Shown here one piece after another: positions 26,205 through 34,692 of a stretch of 64,000 bases of DNA (positions are counted from its first letter, which is position 1; every line of letters begins with the position of its first letter). The notes below the pieces were generated by a model. It was given only the letters and a program-made list of their open reading frames with translations, searched no databases and was not told the origin of the DNA. A program made the position numbers and the translations under genes. The DNA comes from Patiriisocius marinistellae (GTDB lineage: Bacteria > Bacteroidota > Bacteroidia > Flavobacteriales > Flavobacteriaceae): the NCBI RefSeq assembly GCF_009014635.1, contig NZ_BKCF01000004.1, positions 62,001 to 126,000 of the forward strand. The letters run 5' to 3'.

Positions 26205-27767
26205 TTAAGATATTAAGTGTAATTTAATTATAAATGTGCTTCCTTTTCCTTGATCACTTTCAACACTCACTTGAGCATCATGATCATCTAGAATTCTTTT
26301 AACGTAAGACAATCCAAGTCCATGACCTTTAACGTTGTGAATATCTCCCGTGGGGACTCTATAAAATTTTTCGAATATTTTTTTTAATGCTGCTTTACTC
26401 ATCCCCATACCTTGATCTCTTATTTTAAGAACAACATAATTTTTAATATTCTCGGTATAAATATCAATTTTAGGCTCATCTTCAGAATACTTCACTGCAT
26501 TGTCTAATATATTTACAATGACATTAGTAATATGAGATTCATTTACAAGCACATTTGTTTTTAATGCTCCCAAATGAGAATTAATATACCCACCCCTATC
26601 ATCAACTATCAATTCTATATGAGAAATTGAATCTTCAATAATGTCATGTAGATCATAACGCTCCTTAGGTAAATCAAGCTCGTTTTTATCTAATTTAGAT
26701 ATTCTTAAAACATTTTCAACCTGTTCATGCATTCTATGATTTTCATCCCTAATCATTTTTAAATATTTACCAGTAAATTCATCACTTGCCTTTACTTTAG
26801 GGTTTTTTAAGGCATCTAAAGCTAAATTTATTGTTGCTATAGGTGTTTTAAATTCATGCGTCATATTATTAATAAAGTCATTCTTTATTTGAGAAATTTG
26901 ACGTTGTTTAAATAACTGTGAAAGTGCTGAATAAAAAGCTACAAATATAACAGTTGTAAACAGTAATGATAAGATAGTCATTCCTATTAATGAACCAAAA
27001 ACTTCTCGCTCTTGCTCATAAAAATTTACATATAATTGATAACCGATATTTAAGTCTTTGTTATCAAACAAAGATACCCTAAATGTAGTTTCAGGATCTA
27101 AATCAAAACGCTGAGTTCTCACTTTAGTTCCTAAATCATTACTATAAATAGCAAATTGAAATTTTGATTCTATACCTCTCAAAGTCAACTCATCATTAAT
27201 GATAGTACTAATATCATTAGCAGTAACTCTTCTATGAATAGGAATTTTTGCTGAAATATTAGAAAATGCATCTTCAAATTGAGCTCTTTCATAAGGTTTT
27301 AAACGACTAAACGACTCAGTTTTTTCTACACGGTTACTTCCTGCGTCTATATCTTTTAAAATTTTTGTTTTTACTTTCTTATTAGTTATTCGTTTAAAGA
27401 GAATACTATCTACATCTGTATCTAAAAAACTTGAAGATAATTTAAAATCTTCCTCAAGGATTCCATCCGAAAAAATATGGGCATCATTACTTTTACCATT
27501 CCCTATTCTGTAAATCAATTCACTAAAGGTTACATTTTCTGGATTTTCAGCTTCCCTTAACAAATCATTATACATTTCAAAATACTTCTCAGCTTCACGG
27601 AGTTCAATCTCGTCTGCCGTGTCTAATAAAACTTGACGAACTGTTGTTACAAATTGACTTTCTTTACTTTGATAAGAGTTTGATATCCAATACCATTGAA
27701 CGAAAATAATCCCCAATAAGGCGAGGGTCATCAATGCTATTAGTAAGCCAAAAAGCTTTTTATCCAT
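26205..27767 (-). CDS. rprX: Sensor histidine kinase, RprX-like
   Basis: A 520-residue membrane histidine kinase. TM1 is near residues 6-28 and TM2 near 258-283, enclosing a roughly 230-residue periplasmic sensor without a recognised named domain. After TM2 come the dimerisation/H-box NDFINNMTHEFKTPIATI (phospho-accepting His) and the ATPase with N box NILDNAVKYS, G1 RDQGMGM, F box FEKFYRVP and G2 GHGLGLSYV. I start at the ATG 27767; the in-frame TTG at 27773 is itself part of the promoter box TACTTTTG. It pairs with the adjacent RprY-like regulator. Confidence 0.93.
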   Translation of the reverse strand: MDKKLFGLLIALMTLALLGIIFVQWYWISNSYQSKESQFVTTVRQVLLDTADEIELREAEKYFEMYNDLLREAENPENVTFSELIYRIGNGKSNDAHIFSDGILEEDFKLSSSFLDTDVDSILFKRITNKKVKTKILKDIDAGSNRVEKTESFSRLKPYERAQFEDAFSNISAKIPIHRRVTANDISTIINDELTLRGIESKFQFAIYSNDLGTKVRTQRFDLDPETTFRVSLFDNKDLNIGYQLYVNFYEQEREVFGSLIGMTILSLLFTTVIFVAFYSALSQLFKQRQISQIKNDFINNMTHEFKTPIATINLALDALKNPKVKASDEFTGKYLKMIRDENHRMHEQVENVLRISKLDKNELDLPKERYDLHDIIEDSISHIELIVDDRGGYINSHLGALKTNVLVNESHITNVIVNILDNAVKYSEDEPKIDIYTENIKNYVVLKIRDQGMGMSKAALKKIFEKFYRVPTGDIHNVKGHGLGLSYVKRILDDHDAQVSVESDQGKGSTFIIKLHLIS

Positions 27768-27770
27768 ATC

Positions 27771-27778
27771 CAAAAGTA
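27771..27778 (-). promoter_or_regulatory. -7 box of rprX, predicts leaderless mRNA
   Basis: TACTTTTG on the minus strand ends three bases before the ATG at 27767. No clear -33. Confidence 0.5.
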
Positions 27779-27851
27779 AGATTTTAACATTTAGCTGCTT
27801 AGCTGTTTAACCAAATGTTAACACAAACAATTTAAAGATTGTTTAATATAA

Positions 27852-28430
27852 TTAATCAGCTATTTTTTTGTGAAGAACTCTAACCGATTTTTCAGTCAAT
27901 TTTAGCTCAATATTTTCAATAATATAATCAGCAAGGGGAATTTTAATTTCGTCCTCCCACTGGTTTTTCATCCTTTCAATTACTTGTTTTTTTGTAACAC
28001 CATCTCTTAACATCACACGCTCTATACGCATTTGCTTAGGAGCAGTTACTAAAATTGTTGCATCACATTTTTTATAGCCGTCATTTTCAAAAAGTATTGC
28101 AGCTTCTTTTATACAATAAGGTCCATCTTGTTTTGCAACCCATCGCTTAAAATGACTCGCAACTTTAGGATGTATAATAGCGTTCATTGCCGTTAATAAA
28201 GTTGTATTATTAAAAATTTTTGAAGCTATAAATTGCTTATTAGGACCATCAATAGTGTAAGCATCTTCTCCTAACAATGCAATAACTTTTTTTCTAATAA
28301 CTTTTGAATTTGCTAAAAGTATTTTTGCTTCATCGTCAGCAATATAAATAGGGACATTTAAAGATTTAAACATTTTTGCAACAGTAGATTTACCGCTACC
28401 TATCCCTCCTGTGAGTCCTATAATTTTCAT
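27852..28430 (-). CDS. coaE: Dephospho-CoA kinase
   Basis: A 192-residue P-loop kinase for the last step of coenzyme A synthesis (phosphorylation of dephospho-CoA at the 3' hydroxyl). The Walker A motif GLTGGIGSGKSTVAKMF opens the protein, followed by VPIYIADDEAK (substrate Asp), the LID region RVMLRDGVTKKQVIERMKNQW, and ADYIIEN near the C-terminus. It overlaps the YbbR gene by four bases (ATGA), so translation is coupled. The other CoA gene, coaBC, is also in this window but about 9 kb away. Confidence 0.96.
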   Translation of the reverse strand: MKIIGLTGGIGSGKSTVAKMFKSLNVPIYIADDEAKILLANSKVIRKKVIALLGEDAYTIDGPNKQFIASKIFNNTTLLTAMNAIIHPKVASHFKRWVAKQDGPYCIKEAAILFENDGYKKCDATILVTAPKQMRIERVMLRDGVTKKQVIERMKNQWEDEIKIPLADYIIENIELKLTEKSVRVLHKKIAD

Positions 28431-29326
28431 TTGAATATTAAAAAATCTATTTTTTTTGTAGTAAGTTCCGCATCTTTGATTTCCTTCGGAAATGTAACAA
28501 TTTCAGGAATCATAAAGTTTTCTTCAGAATTTCGTTTAGCATAATCACAAATAACTTTAAAGTCTTCTGCCCTTATTTCATTAAATAAACTAAGCGATAC
28601 AGTAAAATCAACCTCTACCCTATTAGGTATTAGTTTAATCGAACCACTTTGCGGAGCATTAATAAGTTTAACAGGTACTGTTACAATTTTTTGTGAAAAC
28701 TCTTCAACTTTCAAAGCATAAGTAATTGAAGTTTCTTCCATAAAAACATCGTTTGATATTAAAGGATTTAATGGAATTTTAACTCTTAAGGATTTGTCAA
28801 TATTATCTCTGTTAAATTTAATGGTTGAAATTTCAGAAATACTATCCAATAATTTTAATGGTCCTTTTAATAAAATAGAATCTGGGTTAATTTTAGCAGC
28901 TCCCACTCCATCAAACCCATTTTTAAAGGTTATAGATGTAATTGGTTTTACAGGAACTTTCTTAGTTTCAATATCATCCAAATTGATTTCAAGTTCGTTA
29001 ACCGAAATATTTCGAATTGTTAAGTTTTTATTTACCTGATTAAGTATTAAAAGCTCTAAAGTAGCCTTGTCTACAATTGCTTTCTTTTTTGATGACACTA
29101 AATAAGCCCCGACATCAACACGTATAATTGGGGTTTTTGTGCCATAATATATTGCTTCAAATTTATTTGACTGTAAATCAAAGGTTAAAGTGGATAGGTT
29201 ATCATTTGCTAATAATTTATCTGTTGGCACATTTACATATTCAATATTAGCTTTCACTTCAGAAATGTCTTTCCTTGAAAATTTTGTGAGCACCCAAAAA
29301 ATTGATGACAACAGCAAAAAGAACAA
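28427..29326 (-). CDS. YbbR-like domain protein, start uncertain
   Basis: A protein of about 299 residues anchored by one N-terminal transmembrane helix (FFLLLSSIFWVLTKF). Repeated YbbR-like beta domains follow, with motifs such as VNVPTDKLL, ETKKVPVKPITSITFKNGF and VPVKLINAP. YbbR proteins in Firmicutes bind and tune the cyclic-di-AMP synthase; in Bacteroidetes the role is unclear. The first usual start codon in the frame is TTG at 29326, but about 16 codons upstream are also open and encode a basic stretch (SPFRNTKIKAF) expected before the helix. There is no ATG or GTG there, so an ATT (29336-29338) or ATC (29363-29365) start is possible. It overlaps coaE by 4 bases. Confidence 0.85.
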   Translation of the reverse strand: MFFLLLSSIFWVLTKFSRKDISEVKANIEYVNVPTDKLLANDNLSTLTFDLQSNKFEAIYYGTKTPIIRVDVGAYLVSSKKKAIVDKATLELLILNQVNKNLTIRNISVNELEINLDDIETKKVPVKPITSITFKNGFDGVGAAKINPDSILLKGPLKLLDSISEISTIKFNRDNIDKSLRVKIPLNPLISNDVFMEETSITYALKVEEFSQKIVTVPVKLINAPQSGSIKLIPNRVEVDFTVSLSLFNEIRAEDFKVICDYAKRNSEENFMIPEIVTFPKEIKDAELTTKKIDFLIFK

Positions 29327-29377
29327 GAATGCTTTAATTTTTGTATTTCTAAATGGTGATTTGATAGTGTCTAAATT

Positions 29378-30379
29378 TTATTTAAAGAATAACTTCGGAA
29401 ACTGTTTCTCGGGATCCCGTTTGAGCCATCCAATATAGTATGTTGAAACTAAAAAACCCCTTCCATAGCCAAAAAACTGAATGAACAATGCTCGTATTGT
29501 TAATAGCCCAATATATAAACTTCTATTTTTTAAAGACGAATCTATAAAAACTATAAATATATAAAAGAGCAAGGGTCCTATTAATGAGTAATGAAATACA
29601 ATAGCCAGTACAATCGATGAGAACACAAAACATATAAACAAGGTGGGTAGCCAAAACGTAAGCTTCGCCGCTTTAGGATGCCATACATTAAGAATTGGTC
29701 TTACTAAACCAAATTTATTTACTTGTATATAAAATTTCTCCCATGATATACGGCGTTTATGATAAACAAATGCTTTAGGAATAAATGCTGTTTTAAATCC
29801 TTTTTTTTCTATTCTCTGAGATAAGTCTGGATCTTCACCTGGATGTATTTTTGAAAATCCTTTAGTAGCTTCAAATACTTCTTTTGAAATACCCATATTA
29901 AAACTTCTGGGTTCAAATTTTTGAACTGCGTTTTTATTTCCTCTTATTCCTCCAGTAGTTAAAAGAGATGTCATTACATAATTAATTGCTTTTTGTAATG
30001 GTGAAAAATCATCATGAGCAGCATCAGCCCCTCCATAACAATCAACATATGTTTCATTTAAAAAATCATTGACAATTTCTAGATAATTTTGTGGAATTAT
30101 ACAATCTGAATCTAAAATAATAAAATAGTTTCCGTTTGCAATTTGCATCCCAATATTTCTTGAGTCGCCTGGACCAGTATTATGCTTTTGATGATAATTA
30201 ATATTTAATTTACTTTCAAATAATTTAGCAACATGCTGAGAATCCTCAGTAGATCCATCCTCTACAATGACCACCTCAAAAGGTATTTTAGTTGTCATTT
30301 CAGAAAAACTTATTAATAATTCCTGCACTTCTTGAGGTCTATTGTATACGGGGATTATGAAAGAATAATAGCGTTGCAT
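29378..30379 (-). CDS. Family 2 glycosyltransferase with C-terminal membrane helices
   Basis: A 333-residue GT-A glycosyltransferase. SFIIPVYNRPQEVQELL and VVIVEDGSTEDS bind the nucleotide sugar, ILDSDC is the DxD-like metal motif, and GEDPDLSQRIEKKG is the acceptor-side ED motif. From about residue 230 there are three or four hydrophobic segments (FWLPTLFICFVFSSIVLAIVF and following), so the enzyme is membrane-bound and probably extends a surface glycan or lipid-linked sugar. The acceptor is unknown. Its stop codon is in the same frame as the YbbR gene that follows, so they likely share a transcript. The -7 promoter box sits four bases before the ATG. Confidence 0.93.
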   Translation of the reverse strand: MQRYYSFIIPVYNRPQEVQELLISFSEMTTKIPFEVVIVEDGSTEDSQHVAKLFESKLNINYHQKHNTGPGDSRNIGMQIANGNYFIILDSDCIIPQNYLEIVNDFLNETYVDCYGGADAAHDDFSPLQKAINYVMTSLLTTGGIRGNKNAVQKFEPRSFNMGISKEVFEATKGFSKIHPGEDPDLSQRIEKKGFKTAFIPKAFVYHKRRISWEKFYIQVNKFGLVRPILNVWHPKAAKLTFWLPTLFICFVFSSIVLAIVFHYSLIGPLLFYIFIVFIDSSLKNRSLYIGLLTIRALFIQFFGYGRGFLVSTYYIGWLKRDPEKQFPKLFFK

Positions 30380-30383
30380 TCCA

Positions 30384-30391
30384 CAAATTTA
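30384..30391 (-). promoter_or_regulatory. -7 box of glycosyltransferase, predicts leaderless mRNA
   Basis: TAAATTTG on the minus strand ends four bases before the ATG at 30379. A TTG lies 16 bases upstream of the box (30408-30410), slightly short. Confidence 0.5.
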
Positions 30392-30400
30392 CATAAAAAA

Positions 30401-30426
30401 ACCGCCTCAATTTTACTTGAGACGGT
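30401..30426 (-). terminator. Terminator of the large T9SS cargo gene
   Basis: ACCGCCTCAA (30401-30410) and TTGAGACGGT (30417-30426) form a 10-base stem with one mismatch. On the minus strand a run of seven T follows. Confidence 0.75.
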
Positions 30427-30449
30427 CTTTCACTAGGTATGAAAAAAAA

Positions 30450-33400
30450 TTACTGTTTAATCACTTTGTAAGTACCTATTTCACCATTAACCGATACCTT
30501 CATTATATAAGTACCTGTTGGTAGTGAAGAAACATCTAATTGAGAAGATGTTGCTCCCACATTTTGATCAATTACTTTTTGCCCTAATACATTGAATAAA
30601 ATTAAGCTATCAATTGTATCTTTTGCAGTAACGTTTAATTGGTCATTTGCAGGATTAGGATAAAATGCAAATCCTTCGATTGTATTTTCATTTGTTCCAA
30701 GTAATGTTCCATCAATTACAATATCTGTAATTGCTCCAGTGTTTACAACAAATACATAATACGCTTGACCTGCAAGTGTATTAATGGATGCGCTAGTTCC
30801 TCCAACACACTGGTTGTTAAACTGGTCAACATGTACAAGATCAGTTTCAGAAGCATTCTCATCTGGAGCTGTATAGAAAATTACAGCACTTGCTCCTCCT
30901 GGAGAAGTAATAGATGCAGTTGCAGTTCCTGATCCACCTGCTACAAAATTGTACCAAACTCCTGCAGAACCATTAATAGAACAACCTGCTGGGTCACCTG
31001 CTTCAAGTGTTGCTGCTGGCATAGCTACTGCTGGGTCTGTGTAAGGGAAACCTATTTCATCAACATCAATAGAGTTCGCTATCATATCGTTTGGTGGAGG
31101 TGTAGGCATACATGTAACATCTAAGGTGAAGTTACCTGTATTAGCACCAAAACCGTGTACCAAAATGTAATAAGTTGAAGCTCCGTCAGTAGGGAATGTA
31201 ACTGAAGATTGTAATCCACAATCATCATCATTACCATCTATACAAACTAATGCACTGCAATCTCCTGAGAATACAGATATTTTACTATCGTAATCTGTTC
31301 CATTACATAATGTAGCTAATGCTGTACCAGGAAGACCACTAGAGTCTGTAAATGCATACCAAACTCCTGGCGCTGTAATATCCGTACCACAGTTAGCACC
31401 TGCTACATCATTGTCGATTGTTGCTGCAATAGTTGTCCCTGTTACAGAAGCACCACAATCAATTTCAATTGCGTTTTCACATAAGTCATTTTCAACTGGA
31501 GATGCACATGTCACAGCTAAACTAAAAGCTCCAGAATTAGAACCAAAACCTTCAACCATAATATAGTAAGTTGAAACCCCATCAGATTCAAACTCTAATT
31601 CTGATTGTAATCCACAACTATCATCATTACTTGCAATCTCTGTTGTTAGTGTACAATCTGTAAAAACTCTTAATAATGAGTCATATGCTGTACCACCGTC
31701 ACATAAAGATATAGTAACATCCTGTGCTACACCATCACCAGTAAATTTAAAAAATTCATCTGGAGCAGCATTTCCACCGCTATCTGTATCATCACTAGTA
31801 TCTCCAGTTACAACATCACCACATTCTACATTGATTGCAAAGTCACATTCATCATTTGTTGGTCCAGCACCAGGTGGGCAAAATTCAATTGAAAATTGAA
31901 GTACCTGTCCAGTATCTCCACCAGCACCATCACAAACTTGTAACTGCCAATCACCTGCTATTGACACTCCAGCAAAGGCTACTGAAAATGCACCTCCTGT
32001 AGCTTCATAAGGGCCTACTCCAAATGGAGCTGTTGCTGCACTAATATCAGCTCCTCCATCTTGAAATTGAGTCCCGTTGTATGCATCATCAGTTCCTCCT
32101 CCTAAACTTAAAGCAAGATCAAGAGTTGTTCCATCTGGAGCTACTAATGATAAATCTAAATCTCCAGAAAAAGTATGTTCAATATCTACTGTTACAGTTT
32201 GTAGGTCATAATCAGTACCAATAATTCCAGTTTCAGTTATTGTTACAGGAACTAAGTTAGGTGCTACCGCACAATCTGCTGTCTGAGTTCCACCTGGGTC
32301 AATTTCAAATGGTACTGCTGTAGAGTCTGTAATAAAGCAATCACCGCTACCACCACCACCGATAGCTTCACAATCACCACTAAAATTATATATAACTTCT
32401 TGATTATCTTGTGGTAATCCTGTAGTCCCATTAAGAGGAACAGTCCAATTTCCTGTTGTTGCATCAAACTGCACAGCAGGCTCACCTTGAATAGTTGTGT
32501 CTGTAGTTCCTTCCCAAAAAACTGTTCCTTGAGCAGTTGCAGTTCCCATAGCTATCTCTATCCAGTATTTTGTATCAGCTGCCATATCTCCTACAAAAGT
32601 AAATGGAGTAATTGCTAAAGAGGTTTCATAAACATCTGCAACTGGGTTAACCCAAGGCATAGCACTAACAATAGTAGGCACTAAAGTTTCAGTTCCTATC
32701 ATTGTTCCTGGAAAACCAGCAGCATCTTCATAATAAGTAACCGTAGCATTTACAGGAGGGTCGCTTGGTGCAAACGTTAAAAAACTAGCAGTTATAGCGT
32801 CAATAGTAAAATTTTCACCAGCAGCTACAGTAATATCTGCAGCAGTTTTGAAATCAGAATCAAGAGAAGACCCTACACCAGAACCAGCTGCAGAACCAGC
32901 TGCTGTATGTTCTTGATTACAAGCCATTGCGCCGCCACCGCCTCCTCCGGAGCCATTTGTAATTTCAACATCATATCCAAGTCGGTCAACAACAGTAGAA
33001 GATCTAAATTCAAAAGTTAGCATACCTCCTGTAGATACTATTGATGCTGATCCTCCATTTGCTGCAATAAAATCAGCATACGTTATTGTTGTAGTTAAAT
33101 CATTTTCAAAAAGAAGAGGTGCTGAATTATCTGCACCATCATAAATTCTTAACCAATCAAAAGTTGAAAACACATAGAAATCATTAAAAGTAACCTCATC
33201 GGCACCAACTAAAGTCGTAGTTGTAATACAATTACAATTAGGATAATTTCCAGGTACTCCATCAGTATCAATAGATCCTCCTGGTCCACCCGGATCAAAA
33301 AAGAAATCTCCTGTTGCAACATTAAATGTTTCAGTCGCTCCTGCAGTTGGAATAAAATCCGCTAGTACGTTACGGTTTTGTGAGTAAACATAATTTGAAT

Positions 33401-33641
33401 AAAAGTCACTCTCTTGGGGCGTCAATATATTATTCTCGCCATTTATAGCATTATTACCTACATTTTCATAAGTCGCATTATTGACTTTTTGTTGGATAAT
33501 ATTAATATCAAAATTTTGTTGCCAATTACCGAGATTGGAGGCAGCGTTAATTTCAAGCTGCTCAGCCGTTGTGTAATTTTGTGCATACGTTATCCCCATA
33601 ACGGAAAATAATGCGCACCATAAAAATGTAATTTTTTTCAT
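30450..33641 (-). CDS. Large secreted multidomain protein, T9SS cargo
   Basis: A 1063-residue exported protein. The signal peptide (MKKITFLWCALFSVMGITYAQ) starts at 33641; the longer frame from 33683 would begin upstream of the predicted transcription start. A CUB-like beta region (DGADNSAPLLFENDLTTTITYADF) is followed by a proprotein-convertase P domain (ITETGIIGTDYDLQTVTVDIEHTFSGDLDLSLVAPDGTT...). Three related pre-peptidase-like beta domains then repeat motifs such as NDDSCGLQSELEF / NDDDCGLQSSVTF and STYYIMVEGFG / STYYILVHGFG. The C-terminus FYPNPANDQLNV...YIMKVSVNGEIGTYKVIKQ is a type A T9SS sorting domain. No protease active site is seen, so it may be an adhesin or part of a surface complex. 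Confidence 0.9.
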   Translation of the reverse strand: MKKITFLWCALFSVMGITYAQNYTTAEQLEINAASNLGNWQQNFDINIIQQKVNNATYENVGNNAINGENNILTPQESDFYSNYVYSQNRNVLADFIPTAGATETFNVATGDFFFDPGGPGGSIDTDGVPGNYPNCNCITTTTLVGADEVTFNDFYVFSTFDWLRIYDGADNSAPLLFENDLTTTITYADFIAANGGSASIVSTGGMLTFEFRSSTVVDRLGYDVEITNGSGGGGGGAMACNQEHTAAGSAAGSGVGSSLDSDFKTAADITVAAGENFTIDAITASFLTFAPSDPPVNATVTYYEDAAGFPGTMIGTETLVPTIVSAMPWVNPVADVYETSLAITPFTFVGDMAADTKYWIEIAMGTATAQGTVFWEGTTDTTIQGEPAVQFDATTGNWTVPLNGTTGLPQDNQEVIYNFSGDCEAIGGGGSGDCFITDSTAVPFEIDPGGTQTADCAVAPNLVPVTITETGIIGTDYDLQTVTVDIEHTFSGDLDLSLVAPDGTTLDLALSLGGGTDDAYNGTQFQDGGADISAATAPFGVGPYEATGGAFSVAFAGVSIAGDWQLQVCDGAGGDTGQVLQFSIEFCPPGAGPTNDECDFAINVECGDVVTGDTSDDTDSGGNAAPDEFFKFTGDGVAQDVTISLCDGGTAYDSLLRVFTDCTLTTEIASNDDSCGLQSELEFESDGVSTYYIMVEGFGSNSGAFSLAVTCASPVENDLCENAIEIDCGASVTGTTIAATIDNDVAGANCGTDITAPGVWYAFTDSSGLPGTALATLCNGTDYDSKISVFSGDCSALVCIDGNDDDCGLQSSVTFPTDGASTYYILVHGFGANTGNFTLDVTCMPTPPPNDMIANSIDVDEIGFPYTDPAVAMPAATLEAGDPAGCSINGSAGVWYNFVAGGSGTATASITSPGGASAVIFYTAPDENASETDLVHVDQFNNQCVGGTSASINTLAGQAYYVFVVNTGAITDIVIDGTLLGTNENTIEGFAFYPNPANDQLNVTAKDTIDSLILFNVLGQKVIDQNVGATSSQLDVSSLPTGTYIMKVSVNGEIGTYKVIKQ

Positions 33642-33670
33642 AATAAATTTACAATTAGTTAATAATATCT

Positions 33671-33699
33671 TAAATGTATTCAAAATAATGTATTCGCAA
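33671..33699 (-). promoter_or_regulatory. Promoter of the large T9SS cargo gene
   Basis: TTG (33697-33699), 18 bases, then TACATTTA (33671-33678), one mismatch to TAnnTTTG. It predicts a leader of about 25 bases and a start at 33641. Confidence 0.5.
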
Positions 33700-33752
33700 A
33701 ATGTTTTTCGACGAGTGACATGTTTTGACGACTATAAATTGATTTAAATAAA

Positions 33753-33786
33753 AATACCCGATAATCTTTATAGACTATCGGGTATT
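33753..33786 (-). terminator. Terminator of fabI
   Basis: AATACCCGATA (33753-33763) pairs with TATCGGGTATT (33776-33786). T-rich sequence follows on the minus strand. Confidence 0.75.
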
Positions 33787-33806
33787 AAATTAAAATTGAA
33801 TAAAAA

Positions 33807-34622
33807 TTATTCTCCTACAAAAGTATCCATGACAGCATCACTCACTCCCATATTTGAAAAACCTCCATCATTGTATAAATTTTGAAGTGTTACTCTTTTA
33901 GTTAAATCACTAAACATAGCTATTGTGTAATTTGCACAGTCCTCAGCAGTAGCGTTTCCTAGTGGACTCATTTTTTCTGCATAAGCTATAAAACCATCAA
34001 AACCTTTTACTCCTTGACCAGCAGTTGTGGGTGTGGGTGATTGTGAAATTGTATTTACACGTACTTTTTTATCTTTTCCGAAGAAATAGCCAAAACTTCT
34101 GGCAATAGACTCTAAATATGCTTTATTATCTGCCATATCATTGTAATCAGGAAATACGCGCTGTGCTGCCATATATGTTAAAGCGATAATACTTCCCCAT
34201 TCTGTCATTGCATCTTTATTATATAGAACACTCATAGTTTTATGAAATGATACAGCTGAGATATCCCAACCTTTATGAGTGTAATCATAATTTTGACTTG
34301 TATAATGGTTACCCTTTCTTACATTTACAGACATACCAATAGAGTGTAAGACAAAGTCAATTTTACCACCAAGAATTTCCATAGATTTTTCAACTAGGTT
34401 TTCTAAATCCTCCATCGAAGTAGCATCTGCAGGAATTACTTCTGATCCTGTTTTTTTGGCTAGCTCTTTAATCTCTCCCATTCTTAATGCAATAGGAGCA
34501 TTTGTTAAAACAAAAGTTCCTCCTTCTTCATGAACACGCTCTGCAGTTTTCCAAGCGATTGAATTTGCATCTAATGCGCCAAAAATAATTCCTCTTTTTC
34601 CTTTAAGTAAGTTATATGACAT
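33807..34622 (-). CDS. fabI: Enoyl-ACP reductase (NADH), FabI type
   Basis: A 271-residue short-chain dehydrogenase-like enzyme that reduces enoyl-ACP in the last step of each fatty-acid elongation cycle. The FabI signature is present: GALDANSIAWKTAERVHEEGG (the altered glycine motif with S-I-A), DFVLHSIG, and the catalytic tyrosine and lysine in PDYNDMADNKAYLE (Y at about 160, six residues, K at about 167). The tail VTLQNLYNDGGFSNMG is also typical. Between Y and K the spacing is the classical YX6K. It is downstream of recN by 70 bases and has its own terminator. Confidence 0.96.
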   Translation of the reverse strand: MSYNLLKGKRGIIFGALDANSIAWKTAERVHEEGGTFVLTNAPIALRMGEIKELAKKTGSEVIPADATSMEDLENLVEKSMEILGGKIDFVLHSIGMSVNVRKGNHYTSQNYDYTHKGWDISAVSFHKTMSVLYNKDAMTEWGSIIALTYMAAQRVFPDYNDMADNKAYLESIARSFGYFFGKDKKVRVNTISQSPTPTTAGQGVKGFDGFIAYAEKMSPLGNATAEDCANYTIAMFSDLTKRVTLQNLYNDGGFSNMGVSDAVMDTFVGE

Positions 34623-34692
34623 GGTGGTTGGTTTAAATTATTTAGTAAGGTTATTTGTTTGTTTATCCTGTAAAGATACAAGATACTTTTAT

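Noticed and set aside
32264-32485. 73-codon minus-strand frame within the large T9SS cargo gene
   Set aside because: Out-of-frame overlap in a coding region with a clear product.
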